A stretch of 64,000 nt of DNA, from the NCBI RefSeq assembly GCF_022919115.1, contig NZ_CP095072.1:372001-436000 (forward strand), written 5' to 3'. This stretch comes from Gracilibacillus caseinilyticus. Lineage in GTDB: Bacteria; Bacillota; Bacilli; Bacillales; Amphibacillaceae. Position numbers and translations under genes: made by a program. Each line of letters opens with the position of its first letter. Within the stretch, counting starts at the first letter, position 1. The notes under the pieces were generated by a model. That model made no database searches, was not told the origin of the DNA, and worked only from the letters and a program-made list of their open reading frames with translations. Positions 28,823 to 37,459 of this stretch are shown here, one piece after another.

Positions 28823-29980
28823 TCATTCTCCTTTCGTTGGTACTTCAATTAAAATAGCAATTCCTTGACCACCGCCTCCACATAATGCAGCTATTCCTTT
28901 GCCACCGCCACGTCGTTGTAACTCTTTCGCTAAGGTCAATATTAATCGAAAGCCTGTACCACCAAGTGGATGACCAATTGCGATCGCTCCACCGTTGACA
29001 TTCACTTTATCCAAATCGAGGTCAAGTGCACGACAGCTTGCAATTACCACACTTGCAAAAGCTTCGTTAATTTCAAATAAATCAATATCGTCGACCGACA
29101 GCTTCTGTGCTGTTAACAGCTTCTGAATCGCATCAGCTGGTTTTGTTTGTAAACTGGCATCTGGTCCTGCCGTTTCTGTCCAACCGGTAATCGTTGCAAG
29201 TGGAGAAAGATCCAATGCTTCTGCCTTTTCACTGGATGTGACGATACCGATACTTGCTCCATCTGTCATCTGCGAAGCATTCCCCGCCGTTATCGTGCCA
29301 CCCTCTGCAAATACAGGTTTCAAGTTTGCTAGTCTTTCCGCTGTTGTCTGCTCACGTATGCCTTCATCTTCCTCTAAAATGTCTGAAAAAGGTATAATCT
29401 CTTCTCGCAAAAACCCTTTCGACCGAGCGAAGGCTGCGCGCTGTTGCGAGAGTGCTGCGAGGTGATCCTGTTCCGTTCGTCCAATACCATATTTCTGATT
29501 TGCCTGTTCCGTCAACGCTCCCATTGATTGCTCACTCAATGAACACCATAACCCATCATGTAATAACGTATCTGTCATGGTCTGGTGCCCAAACTTTTTA
29601 CTATGTTTCGTTACTGTAAAAGGTGCATTCGACATTGAATCAAATCCACCAACGATATAAGTTGTGCCTTCCTGCAACAAAATTCTTCGGGCTGCATCAA
29701 TTACAGAAGCTACTCCACCTAAACAAACATTGTTCAACGTAATAGCAGGGGTATGACTGCTAATCCCAGCTGCATGTGCTACTTGTCTTGCAGGATTTTG
29801 GCCTTGTCCAGCCTGAATGACTTCCGCTAACAACACACCATCAAACGGCGCTAATTCAGGATATTTTTCATGTAAGTACTTCATTGGCGCACTTGCCAAT
29901 TCAGTGGCCGAATATGATGATAATGCTCCGTTCCATTTTCCAAAAGGCGTCCTTATACCGTCTACAAGTACAATCGACAT
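28823..29980 (-). CDS. Acetyl-CoA C-acyltransferase (thiolase)
   Basis: A 385-residue thiolase with a complete active site: nucleophile Cys in LNNVCLGGVAS, NEAFAS, the His of GHPLGGTG, and the second Cys in AALCGGGGQG. It cleaves acetoacetyl-CoA or longer 3-ketoacyl-CoA to acetyl-CoA. It is the first gene of the operon, about 115 bp downstream of a riboswitch terminator, with a GAGGGTG ribosome site. Acetoacetyl-CoA made by the ligase encoded next is a natural substrate. Confidence 0.92.
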   Translation of the reverse strand: MSIVLVDGIRTPFGKWNGALSSYSATELASAPMKYLHEKYPELAPFDGVLLAEVIQAGQGQNPARQVAHAAGISSHTPAITLNNVCLGGVASVIDAARRILLQEGTTYIVGGFDSMSNAPFTVTKHSKKFGHQTMTDTLLHDGLWCSLSEQSMGALTEQANQKYGIGRTEQDHLAALSQQRAAFARSKGFLREEIIPFSDILEEDEGIREQTTAERLANLKPVFAEGGTITAGNASQMTDGASIGIVTSSEKAEALDLSPLATITGWTETAGPDASLQTKPADAIQKLLTAQKLSVDDIDLFEINEAFASVVIASCRALDLDLDKVNVNGGAIAIGHPLGGTGFRLILTLAKELQRRGGGKGIAALCGGGGQGIAILIEVPTKGE

Positions 29981-30095
29981 TAGATATTCACCCTCTTATT
30001 TATTTACTAGCTTAATAGTTTTTTGAATATATTTAATATTCAGACTTTTTTGGTTAATAAAAGCTGGTAAAACAGATCCCTTTTGTGTAAAACAA

Positions 30096-30127
30096 AAAAT
30101 CTCCCTATCTAGAGATAGAGAGATTCA
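30096..30127 (-). terminator. Riboswitch-controlled terminator
   Basis: On the minus strand AATCTC-CTATC pairs with GATAG-GAGATT and is followed by TTTTTTGTTTT. It lies between the SAM-I aptamer and the thiolase gene, the arrangement of a transcription-attenuating S-box leader. Confidence 0.88.
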
Positions 30128-30142
30128 ACTTGCTAATAAAAC

Positions 30143-30256
30143 TCCTTATCTCTACTAAGTATAGTGACTTAGTTGGATTTGGCACCTATATTAAGCAATG
30201 CTTAATGGTTGCCGAGGCTTCAAAGGGCCATTCCCTCCACCTCTCTTGATAAGACA
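30143..30256 (-). promoter_or_regulatory. SAM-I riboswitch (S-box leader)
   Basis: The minus strand carries the conserved S-box series in order: CTTATCAAGAGAGGTGGAGG, GGCCCTTTGAAGCCTCGGCA, AACC, a P3 stem ATTAAGC/GCTTAAT, GGTGCCAAATCC, and the P1 closing strand GATAAGG. Every helix of the four-way SAM-I fold is present. SAM binding should favour the terminator downstream and switch off the following operon. The next gene on this strand is the thiolase at 28823-29980, which is an unusual target. Confidence 0.95.
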
Positions 30257-30336
30257 AGATCCTATTAAGTTAACGTTTTGATTATTGATAACTTTAGCAT
30301 GTTTTGTCGTTATATGTCAATGGCAGAAAAACACCA

Positions 30337-30684
30337 TTAATCAACAGCACTGAATTCGTGTACCCACACTTTCATCTTCGGTCCCCAAGGCATACCAGGG
30401 TGAAGAGATAAAATAGACTGTTTGTATGCTTCTAAATTATCGTATCCTTCTCGCTTAGCGTCCTCATCCGTAATCATTCCAAGTGACTGTTGATACACAT
30501 TATCGACACGGAAATGGTGATCTTTCAGTGTCATCACCTCTCCAATATCCGCATATCGGCCATTTCGTCTTGTTGCTGTTTTTTCTCCTTTAATGACTTT
30601 TTCTACGTCTGCTTCTATTGTAACAAGGCGGTCAATTGTACACGTTTTTGGCGGCAACTGCTGTGAGTTATGTTGATTACTCAT
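30337..30684 (-). CDS. ASCH domain protein
   Basis: A 115-residue protein of the ASCH (PUA-like) fold. Typical features are the basic GEKTATRRNGRYADIGEVMTL strand-turn and the later YDNLEAYKQSI and KVWVHEFS. ASCH proteins are thought to bind RNA or nucleotides; one group hydrolyses modified cytidines, but that activity cannot be assigned here. ATG 30684 follows AGAAAGGAAAG; the longer frame from 30708 reads through this ribosome site. It is monocistronic, upstream of the S-box leader on the same strand. Confidence 0.82.
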   Translation of the reverse strand: MSNQHNSQQLPPKTCTIDRLVTIEADVEKVIKGEKTATRRNGRYADIGEVMTLKDHHFRVDNVYQQSLGMITDEDAKREGYDNLEAYKQSILSLHPGMPWGPKMKVWVHEFSAVD

Positions 30685-30708
30685 CTTGCATCTTTCCTTT
30701 CTATCCAA

Positions 30709-31244
30709 TAAAGATAATCATTTTATATAAAATAAATCAGCATATTTTGCGGGACACTTCTTTTTTATTTTATCACAGCACCGGCAACTATTCATGGGGG
30801 TGAACCTAATAAAAACTGAACATTTCGTGTCAAAATCGTATTTTGTCAGGAATAGATGATTATTTGTCCAACATAGAAAACAATCGAGATACGGTTTGAT
30901 ATAAGAAATCAGACTAATACAATAGACCTATCACCTTCCAAATAATAAAAATAGTTAATCGATAACCTTGATAAATCAAAGTGAATAAGCACCTGTTCCA
31001 GAAAAAAAACAAATGATTTTGTCCAAAAAACAGAGATAACCGGGTAAATTCTATTAATTATAAAATTTATAATAAATTAGATTGTTTTATAATTACTTTG
31101 TGTTAGAATGTATTCTATAAAGTCATCGATTAGCTAAAAAACACTCTATTATTCATTGTTTTTTTACCTCTTTCTAAGATTCACGAAAGGAGGAAAATTA
31201 TTCAAAAGAAAGAGATAAAATAAAAATTTTAACGAGGTGATTTT
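30709..31244. other. Gene-free region upstream of mannanase
   Basis: About 530 AT-rich bases with no credible gene. It holds a perfect palindrome TAGAATGTATTCTA (31104-31117) and a near-palindromic ATTATAAAATTTATAAT (about 31057-31073), both plausible promoter or operator elements for the mannanase gene. A weak cre-like GTTAATCGATAAC occurs near 30957. The ribosome site in use is GAGGTG at 31233-31238; another AGGAGG at about 31190 precedes no start codon. Confidence 0.4.
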
Positions 31245-32717
31245 ATGAAAACAATTAAAAAAAGATCTTTTTTGTGTTTAAGTTTTATCTTGTTAATTTC
31301 CACTTTCTTTTTTATTTTCACTCCAAAAATGCAAGCAGAAACCGGTTTTTATGTAAGCGATAACAAACTTTATGATGCAACCGGTGAACCTTTTGTAATG
31401 CGAGGTGTTAATCATGCACACTCATGGTATAAGGGTGATTCCGCTTCCGCTATTCCTGCCATTGCAGAGACAGGAGCAAATACAGTAAGAATTGTTCTGT
31501 CAGATGGCAGCCAGTACACAAGAGATGATATTGAAACAGTTAAAAATCTCTTATCAATAGCCGAAGAGAATAACTTGATCGCTGTGTTAGAAGTACACGA
31601 TGCTACTGGATCAGATAACATTAACACATTGAATAGCGCTGTGAATTACTGGATCGATTTAAAAGATGCAATAATTGGGAAAGAAGATAAAGTTATCATC
31701 AATATCGCAAATGAATGGTACGGTACGTGGGATGGTTCGGAATGGGCAAATGGCTATAAGCAAGCAATTCCTAAGCTGAGAGAAGCTGGCTTAGATCACA
31801 CATTAATCGTAGACTCAGCTGGATGGGGACAATATCCCGAATCCATTCATAACTATGGACAAGAAGTACTGAATGCAGATCCACTAAAAAACACTATGTT
31901 CTCCATTCATATGTATGAGTATGCAGGTGGAGATTCAGCCACAATCAAAGCGAATATAGACAATGTAATTAATCAGAATCTTGCTTTAATAATAGGAGAA
32001 TTTGGTCATAAGCACACTGATGGAGATGTAGATGAAGATACAATTTTGAGTTACGCCAACCAAAAAAATGTTGGGTGGCTTGCATGGTCATGGAAAGGAA
32101 ATGGATCAGAATGGGACTATTTGGATTTGTCCAATGATTGGAATGGTAATAATTTAACTACTTGGGGAAATAGAATCGTTAATGGATCCAACGGGATAAA
32201 GGCTACTTCGACAATTAGTCCTGTATTCGAAAGTGGAAATGGCGGCGATGTAGGGGAATCCGAGGAAATACTTTATGATTTTGAGACGAGCACCCAAAAC
32301 TGGAGTGGTGTAAATCTGTCTGCCGGGCCTTGGCATGTAAATGGATGGGCCAAAAGTGGAAATCATTCATTGAAAGCAGATATTTCACTATCCAGTAATT
32401 CAGAACATTACCTATCCCTTACCAAGAATAATGATTTTAGCGGAAAATCCCAATTGAAAGCAACTGTAAAACATGCAAATTGGGGAAATATCGGCGACGG
32501 GCTAAGAGCCAAATTATACGTTAAATCAGGACCTGACTGGAAATGGTCTGATAATGGAAGTGTGTTAATTAATTCATCAAACAGTAAAACTTTATCATTA
32601 GATTTATCAAATGTGCCGAATTTAAATAACATTAAAGAAATAGGCGTTCAATTTATCAGCTCTGGTAACAGTAGTGTTCAAACGGCTGTATACGTAGATA
32701 AAGTTACGATTGAATAG
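31245..32717 (+). CDS. Secreted GH5 beta-mannanase with C-terminal carbohydrate-binding domain
   Basis: A 490-residue exoenzyme. Residues 1-31 are a signal peptide with a hydrophobic core and a cleavage site near MQA-ET. The catalytic barrel (about 35-325) has the acid/base Glu157 in NIANEWYG and the nucleophile Glu252 in IIGEFGHK, and GVNHAHSWY resembles the start of GH5 subfamily 8 mannanases from alkaliphilic bacilli. Residues 340-490 form a beta-sandwich typical of the C-terminal mannan-binding module in those enzymes. It should cut beta-1,4-mannan outside the cell. It stands alone, so uptake genes are elsewhere. Confidence 0.92.
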   Translation: MKTIKKRSFLCLSFILLISTFFFIFTPKMQAETGFYVSDNKLYDATGEPFVMRGVNHAHSWYKGDSASAIPAIAETGANTVRIVLSDGSQYTRDDIETVKNLLSIAEENNLIAVLEVHDATGSDNINTLNSAVNYWIDLKDAIIGKEDKVIINIANEWYGTWDGSEWANGYKQAIPKLREAGLDHTLIVDSAGWGQYPESIHNYGQEVLNADPLKNTMFSIHMYEYAGGDSATIKANIDNVINQNLALIIGEFGHKHTDGDVDEDTILSYANQKNVGWLAWSWKGNGSEWDYLDLSNDWNGNNLTTWGNRIVNGSNGIKATSTISPVFESGNGGDVGESEEILYDFETSTQNWSGVNLSAGPWHVNGWAKSGNHSLKADISLSSNSEHYLSLTKNNDFSGKSQLKATVKHANWGNIGDGLRAKLYVKSGPDWKWSDNGSVLINSSNSKTLSLDLSNVPNLNNIKEIGVQFISSGNSSVQTAVYVDKVTIE

Positions 32718-32733
32718 CTTTATAATCAATTAA

Positions 32734-32766
32734 TAAGCTAACCCGTATTTACTTAGGGTTAGCTTA
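32734..32766. terminator. Terminator between mannanase and cupin genes
   Basis: TAAGCTAACCC and GGGTTAGCTTA form an 11-bp perfect stem with an 11-nt loop. Weak flanking T runs mean it may work in either direction. Confidence 0.75.
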
Positions 32767-32825
32767 TATTAATTCCTGGAACAACTAAACTTATTAGATT
32801 TTATTAAACATAATTAACAGCTGCG

Positions 32826-33290
32826 TTATTCCGCTTGCATGGCGCTTTGTTTGGTTGGGTGTACGGTGCCATATGGATGCTCGGGCGGGGCGTAGATGGA
32901 ATACAGCTTTAACGGTTCATATCCGGTGTTGACCATATTATGCCATTTACCAGCTGGAATCATTATTGCAAAATCATCGCCTACATATTGCTTATAATTT
33001 AAATAATTCTTTTCGTCACCCATCATGACCATTCCTTGCCCTTGTTCAACCCGAAGAAACTGATCCGTATCAGGATGTACTTCTAAACCTACATCTTCCC
33101 CAACACCAATACTCATTAATGTCACCTGAAGATGGTCTCCAGTCCATATCGCTTTTCGAAATGTGTCGTTCTGTTTCGTTGCTTCATCTATATTTACAAC
33201 ATATGGCTGACCGCCGTAATCAACTGATTGCGGGACTGGCCGATAATAGCCAGGGGGGAAGTTATAATAATAATATGGTTGATAATACAT
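32826..33290 (-). CDS. Cupin domain protein with Tyr-rich N-terminus
   Basis: A 154-residue protein. Residues 1-35 are rich in Tyr and Pro (YYQPYYYYNFPPGYYRP), and the cupin barrel spans about 50-140, with GLEVHPDTDQFLRVEQG as the first metal motif and PAGKWHNMVN as the second. Cupins of this form in bacilli are often annotated as mannose-6-phosphate isomerase-like, but no enzymatic role is known. ATG 33290 follows GGAGAGGAGA; the longer ORF from 33335 lies upstream of that site. Confidence 0.82.
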   Translation of the reverse strand: MYYQPYYYYNFPPGYYRPVPQSVDYGGQPYVVNIDEATKQNDTFRKAIWTGDHLQVTLMSIGVGEDVGLEVHPDTDQFLRVEQGQGMVMMGDEKNYLNYKQYVGDDFAIMIPAGKWHNMVNTGYEPLKLYSIYAPPEHPYGTVHPTKQSAMQAE

Positions 33291-33381
33291 GCCAATTCTC
33301 CTCTCCTTATACCTTCTTCTCTCCATCCTATGCAATTAACCGAATAGGCGTAAGTAAGGAATAAAAAGAAAAGTTCTTTAT

Positions 33382-33480
33382 TCAAGAAGCATCTTTATCT
33401 CGAACTGCCCACCAAAAGACGAAGATAAGAGATACGATAATAATGAGGAACGGCGCAACAAAAATTAGAAACTCATTCAT
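33382..33480 (-). CDS. cydS: Cytochrome bd oxidase small subunit CydS
   Basis: A 32-residue single-helix peptide (starts MNEFLIFVAPFLIIIVSLIF, ends VRDKDAS) encoded 11 bp after the cydB stop. Position, length and topology match CydS, the third subunit found in Geobacillus bd oxidase, which packs against CydA and shields heme. It has a GGAATCAAG ribosome site. Homology at this length is judged on context and helix pattern, so the family call is likely but not certain. Confidence 0.75.
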   Translation of the reverse strand: MNEFLIFVAPFLIIIVSLIFVFWWAVRDKDAS

Positions 33481-33491
33481 CTTGATTCCTC

Positions 33492-34517
33492 CTATACATG
33501 ATGATTTTTCTTACCTGTTACATACTCCTTGTTAAACAAGAATAATCGCAGCAGTAAGTAAAGGGAAGGTAAAAGCAGCAGAAACCCTAGGATAAACGCA
33601 ATAATTAAAGCAGTCGCCATTGCTTCATTTGTAAAACCATCGTATAACGTTAAATGAGGATACAGCAGATACGGTCGATGTGACCAGCCGTAACCTAGAA
33701 ATGCAATAAAAAATTGTGCTACCAGCATACAAAAGGCAAGTGCGTATTGACGCTTTGACCAGATCAGCCAGAATGTTCCAATAAATAGTAACCCTGATAA
33801 TAAAAAGGCCCACCATATGTCAACGATATTCTCATAATGTTCCGGATTGTGTGCACGCAGTTCTACAATAATCCCAAAAGCCGTTATCATTGTTGGAAAC
33901 GCCCAGATAAGGGCGTATTTACGCATCAGGATTGTTGCCTCCTCATCCCCTGCATGCTTGGCATACCAGGTGAGAAATACTGCAGAAATATATAAAACAG
34001 ATGTAATCGCGAGAAATACGATACTCCAAGTCAATGGACTATAAAACAATTCTCGATAGTGTAATACTGGAGCCCCATCCACAAGCGATACAAAACCGCC
34101 CTCTGAAATCGCAAGTGAAACAGACAACGCTGCCGGGATTAACAAACCAGACATCCCGTAGGCAAAGGCATACCCTTTGTGACCTCGTGACCCATAAGTT
34201 TCAAATGCATAATAGGAACCACGAACCGCTAATAAAATAAGAGCCAGACTGGCAGGAATGAGTAATGTTGTTCCGTAATAAAAAGCCGTCTTGGGAAAGA
34301 AACCGATCATCCCTACAAAGAAGAAGACAAGAAATACATTCGTTACTTCCCATACTGGCGACAGATAGCGCTGTATAATCTTGATGAGAATGTGATTTTT
34401 ATTAGTCAGCAGGCTGTATGCATTGAAGAAACCTGCACCAAAATCGATAGAGGCAATGATGACATACCCGAATAGAAATAACCATAGCACGGTGATACCT
34501 ATTATTTCTAATGTCAT
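33492..34517 (-). CDS. cydB: Cytochrome bd ubiquinol oxidase subunit II
   Basis: A 341-residue membrane protein with about nine helices, the second subunit of the bd-type terminal oxidase that reduces oxygen to water with quinol electrons. The N-terminal WLFLFGYVIIASIDFGAGFF is the family hallmark. It overlaps the end of cydA by four bases (ATGA) and is followed by the cydS-like gene. Confidence 0.93.
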   Translation of the reverse strand: MTLEIIGITVLWLFLFGYVIIASIDFGAGFFNAYSLLTNKNHILIKIIQRYLSPVWEVTNVFLVFFFVGMIGFFPKTAFYYGTTLLIPASLALILLAVRGSYYAFETYGSRGHKGYAFAYGMSGLLIPAALSVSLAISEGGFVSLVDGAPVLHYRELFYSPLTWSIVFLAITSVLYISAVFLTWYAKHAGDEEATILMRKYALIWAFPTMITAFGIIVELRAHNPEHYENIVDIWWAFLLSGLLFIGTFWLIWSKRQYALAFCMLVAQFFIAFLGYGWSHRPYLLYPHLTLYDGFTNEAMATALIIAFILGFLLLLPSLYLLLRLFLFNKEYVTGKKNHHV

Positions 34518-35860
34518 TGAATGTCACCCCCTTTTTCTCTGCTACGGTCTTGTAATTCTTGTTCCACCGGATTTCGTCTAAACATACGTGATAATATAAC
34601 TACTGAACCGATACCCAGCACAATATATAATAAGGCAAAAGCAATCAGCATCATATCGACATGAGCACTAGTTGTTGCAGCATCTTCTACTTTTAGTATA
34701 CCTCGTAAAATCCACGGCTGCCTTCCTACTTCAGCCAACCACCAGCCCGTTTCTATAGCAATAATCGAGAGCGGCCCACCGGCAACAATCAACCAGTGAT
34801 ACCACTTTTTATTAACAAAACGCCAACCGCAACGTTTAGCGTATAGATACAATCCAGATACGAACAGCATTAACATACCGATCGCAACCATAATATTAAA
34901 TAAATAATGGATATACAATGGTGGTATTTCATCTTCAGGAAATTCATTGAGCCCTGTCACCTCAGCAGTTGGATTACTATGAGCAAGGATACTCAATGCA
35001 TATGGAATTTCAATTTGATACTTTACTTCTCCATCCTGCAATACCCCGAACAAAATCAGCGAAGCATTTTCCTCCGTTTCGAAGTGCCATTCAGCAGCTG
35101 CCAGTTTTTCCGGCTGATATTCTGCTAAATATTTACCGGATAAGTCCCCAATAAGTGCTGTCGCGATCGAAAAAACAAAACCCACTTTCATCATTAAATA
35201 AATTGCTTTTTTGTGATAGATATGATTAGAACCCTTCAAAAGACGAAATGAACCAATGGCAGCCAATACAAAAGCTGATGTCATATAGGCTGTCACTACT
35301 ACATGTGCTACTTTCGTTGGCATCGCCGGGTTAAACATCGCCAAAATCGGACTAATATTAATCAATTCGCCGTCTACGATGTCAAAACCTTGAGGAGCAT
35401 TCATGAAAGCATTGACCATCGTAATAAATACCGCTGAAAATGAGGCACCGATCGCGACCGGAACAAGCAGAAGTAGATGTTTTTTTTGATTCTCAAACCG
35501 ATCCCACGTATATAAATAAATCCCTAAAAAGATCGCTTCAAAGAAAAAGGCAAACGTCTCCATAAAGAGTGGTAATGAAATAATATGGCCTGCCAACTCC
35601 ATAAAGTTCGGCCATAACAAAGACAATTGCATTCCGATTACAGTCCCCGTCACAACACCAACTGCTACTGTAATCACAAACCCTCTTGTCCACCTTCTGG
35701 CCAGCAGTATGTAATGTTCATCATTCTTCTTAATCCCGACCCATTGTGCAATCATAATCATCAGTGGGACACCGACACCGATTGTCGCATATATAATATG
35801 AAAAGTTAGTGTCAATTCTGTTAATACACGACTAAAAAACACCGCTTCTTCATTTGCCAT
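34514..35860 (-). CDS. cydA: Cytochrome bd ubiquinol oxidase subunit I
   Basis: A 448-residue subunit carrying the three hemes and the quinol site. His21 in LTLTFHIIYATIG is the probable heme b595 ligand, and the His in KVAHVVVTAYM is a second axial ligand; GRQPWILRGIL is a conserved late segment. The Q-loop is short, as in Firmicutes. The start follows GGAAGGAAG. With cydB and cydS it forms an oxidase suited to low oxygen. A 29-codon membrane ORF lies directly upstream. Confidence 0.94.
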   Translation of the reverse strand: MANEEAVFFSRVLTELTLTFHIIYATIGVGVPLMIMIAQWVGIKKNDEHYILLARRWTRGFVITVAVGVVTGTVIGMQLSLLWPNFMELAGHIISLPLFMETFAFFFEAIFLGIYLYTWDRFENQKKHLLLLVPVAIGASFSAVFITMVNAFMNAPQGFDIVDGELINISPILAMFNPAMPTKVAHVVVTAYMTSAFVLAAIGSFRLLKGSNHIYHKKAIYLMMKVGFVFSIATALIGDLSGKYLAEYQPEKLAAAEWHFETEENASLILFGVLQDGEVKYQIEIPYALSILAHSNPTAEVTGLNEFPEDEIPPLYIHYLFNIMVAIGMLMLFVSGLYLYAKRCGWRFVNKKWYHWLIVAGGPLSIIAIETGWWLAEVGRQPWILRGILKVEDAATTSAHVDMMLIAFALLYIVLGIGSVVILSRMFRRNPVEQELQDRSREKGGDIQ

Positions 35861-35880
35861 TCGTCATAACTTCCTTCCTG

Positions 35881-35970
35881 CTAAAATAATTTTCCTATAA
35901 AAGAAAGCAACATGATTCCCGCCACAATAAAGGCTAACCACATCAGATACCTCTCTTGTTTTTTATACAT
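35881..35970 (-). CDS. Short single-helix membrane peptide upstream of cydA (29 residues)
   Basis: A GCAAGAGGTGAGAG ribosome site precedes an ATG and 29 codons encoding a charged N-terminus (MYKKQERY) followed by one hydrophobic helix (LMWLAFIVAGIMLLSFIG). It lies 20 bp before cydA on the same strand, so it would share its message. It could be an additional small oxidase subunit or an assembly factor. No homologue is recognised, so function is open. Confidence 0.55.
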   Translation of the reverse strand: MYKKQERYLMWLAFIVAGIMLLSFIGKLF

Positions 35971-36204
35971 AACTCTCACCTCTTGCAGTTATTTTACCCG
36001 ACATATATTTTAATAATCTAACTTCCTTAATTTTTCCTTGGAATTATTTTATGAAAGAATCACTAACTAATAACTGCTACGATTATTTTTAAACAATTTT
36101 ATCAAAACGATAACATATTTATAGTTTGACGTTTATTACCTCTTACATTACGACTTATAATGGAATCGTCTGATAAAGTACTTTATTTAGAAGGGTACGG
36201 AAGA

Positions 36205-36288
36205 TTGAAAGCAGCTGTTTGTCATAAGGCAAAAGGTATAAGAGTAGAAGATGTTGCGTTCCCATATATCATTGATTCACCAAAATAA
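36205..36288 (+). pseudogene. Possible remnant of a zinc-dependent alcohol dehydrogenase
   Basis: A 27-codon frame from a TTG after GAAGGG reads KAAVCHKAKGIRVEDVAFP and stops soon after. This resembles the first 25 residues of zinc alcohol dehydrogenases (KAV...VRVEDVP.P), after which a normal protein would continue for about 350 residues. Nothing further of the gene is visible, so this is probably a truncated leftover. Short matches can arise by chance. Confidence 0.4.
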
Positions 36289-36315
36289 TGAAACAAAGTG
36301 TAATAAAAAATTAAA

Positions 36316-36339
36316 GAGAGCTACATGATTGCAGCTCTC
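36316..36339 (-). terminator. Terminator of the pectate lyase gene
   Basis: GAGAGCT and AGCTCTC form a short hairpin about 10 bp past the pectate lyase stop, followed on the minus strand by a T-rich stretch. Confidence 0.6.
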
Positions 36340-36349
36340 CCTCTCTCAT

Positions 36350-37348
36350 TTAAGGCTGGACAACACCAACACCAGCATATTGTGTTACGACTGATTTCAC
36401 ATCATCAACAGGGGTTAGTGAATAACTGTACGGCACCGTATAATTTGTCGTAGAAGTAGTCGGTTGGCTGCCCGTACTATTAATATACAAGTTATTAGAT
36501 ACATTCCAATAGCCTGTACTATCGCTATACCAATAGCCTAGTGGATCTTTAGAATCCTCAAATACATTATTTTCCACTAGCAACTCTGCACCCATCCGAG
36601 AATTAATACCTGTGTCAATGATGCCTTCAAAGTAGTTATTATACAAGTGTCCTTCCCCGTGACGGTACGCAGGTACTCTTGAGTTTAGATCCTGAAAATG
36701 ATTATGATGGAAGGTAATATTTCGATCATCATCATCACTATCAGATGAGCCCATCAACATTGCTTTCCAACCGTCATGCACATAGTTCCATGAGAATGTA
36801 ATATTAAATGCATCACGTTTCACATCGAAAAGTCCATCATAATGATCTTTATCCACGTTTAAATCCGCATAGAGCTCGTTATGATCCACCCAAATATTAT
36901 TTGATGGGCCTTCCACACTAATAGCATCTTTATCACCACTGTCTACTTCGTGGATCGTGAGGTTTCGAATAATAACATTATCTGCGCGCCAAACTTTTAT
37001 GCCTATTCCGTCAAATTCACCATTTGTACCAACACCAATGATGGATACATCCGAAACATCTTTAATGTTGATTTTGCTATCTGACGTGTTACTAGTTGTG
37101 ATAGTACCATCTACGTATATCTTAAGCGGTGTGTCTCCATCCTTTTCATCTAAGGCCTGTATTAGCTCATCACCTGTCTGCACAGTAACTTCATCTCCAC
37201 CGTTACCACCGGTTGTCCCACCATCAGACGTAGCAAAACCAGTCATGGAAAAATCAGGTGTAGCTGCAAACGCGGGAACAGACGAAAATCCTACAATCGA
37301 CAACATCATGACAAAAAAGATCAGCGATTTCATTGATATTTTCTTCAT
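36350..37348 (-). CDS. Secreted pectate lyase, polysaccharide lyase family 1
   Basis: A 332-residue exoenzyme that cleaves polygalacturonate by beta-elimination with calcium. Residues 1-29 are a signal peptide ending in PAFAA. The parallel beta-helix contains [28 protein letters not shown] with calcium-binding Asp residues, and [18 protein letters not shown] with the catalytic Arg of the RxPxxR motif. ATG 37348 is nine bases after AAAAGGA; the upstream extension to 37441 has no ribosome site. A cre site lies about 100 bp upstream, so glucose repression through CcpA is likely. Confidence 0.92.
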   Translation of the reverse strand: MKKISMKSLIFFVMMLSIVGFSSVPAFAATPDFSMTGFATSDGGTTGGNGGDEVTVQTGDELIQALDEKDGDTPLKIYVDGTITTSNTSDSKINIKDVSDVSIIGVGTNGEFDGIGIKVWRADNVIIRNLTIHEVDSGDKDAISVEGPSNNIWVDHNELYADLNVDKDHYDGLFDVKRDAFNITFSWNYVHDGWKAMLMGSSDSDDDDRNITFHHNHFQDLNSRVPAYRHGEGHLYNNYFEGIIDTGINSRMGAELLVENNVFEDSKDPLGYWYSDSTGYWNVSNNLYINSTGSQPTTSTTNYTVPYSYSLTPVDDVKSVVTQYAGVGVVQP

Positions 37349-37445
37349 TTTCTCACGTCCTTTTCTGAATTTTTTTTTGGTGACAATTGAATTGATTCTC
37401 GAAACATCGATCCTCCTTTCTTGATCTGACATTCCAAACATATCA

Positions 37446-37459
37446 TGTAATCGCTTTCT
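37446..37459. promoter_or_regulatory. cre (CcpA) site upstream of pectate lyase
   Basis: TGTAATCGCTTTCT matches the consensus TGWAANCGNTNWCA at 13 of 14 positions. It is about 100 bp upstream of the pectate lyase start, a usual location for catabolite repression. Binding is inferred. Confidence 0.6.
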
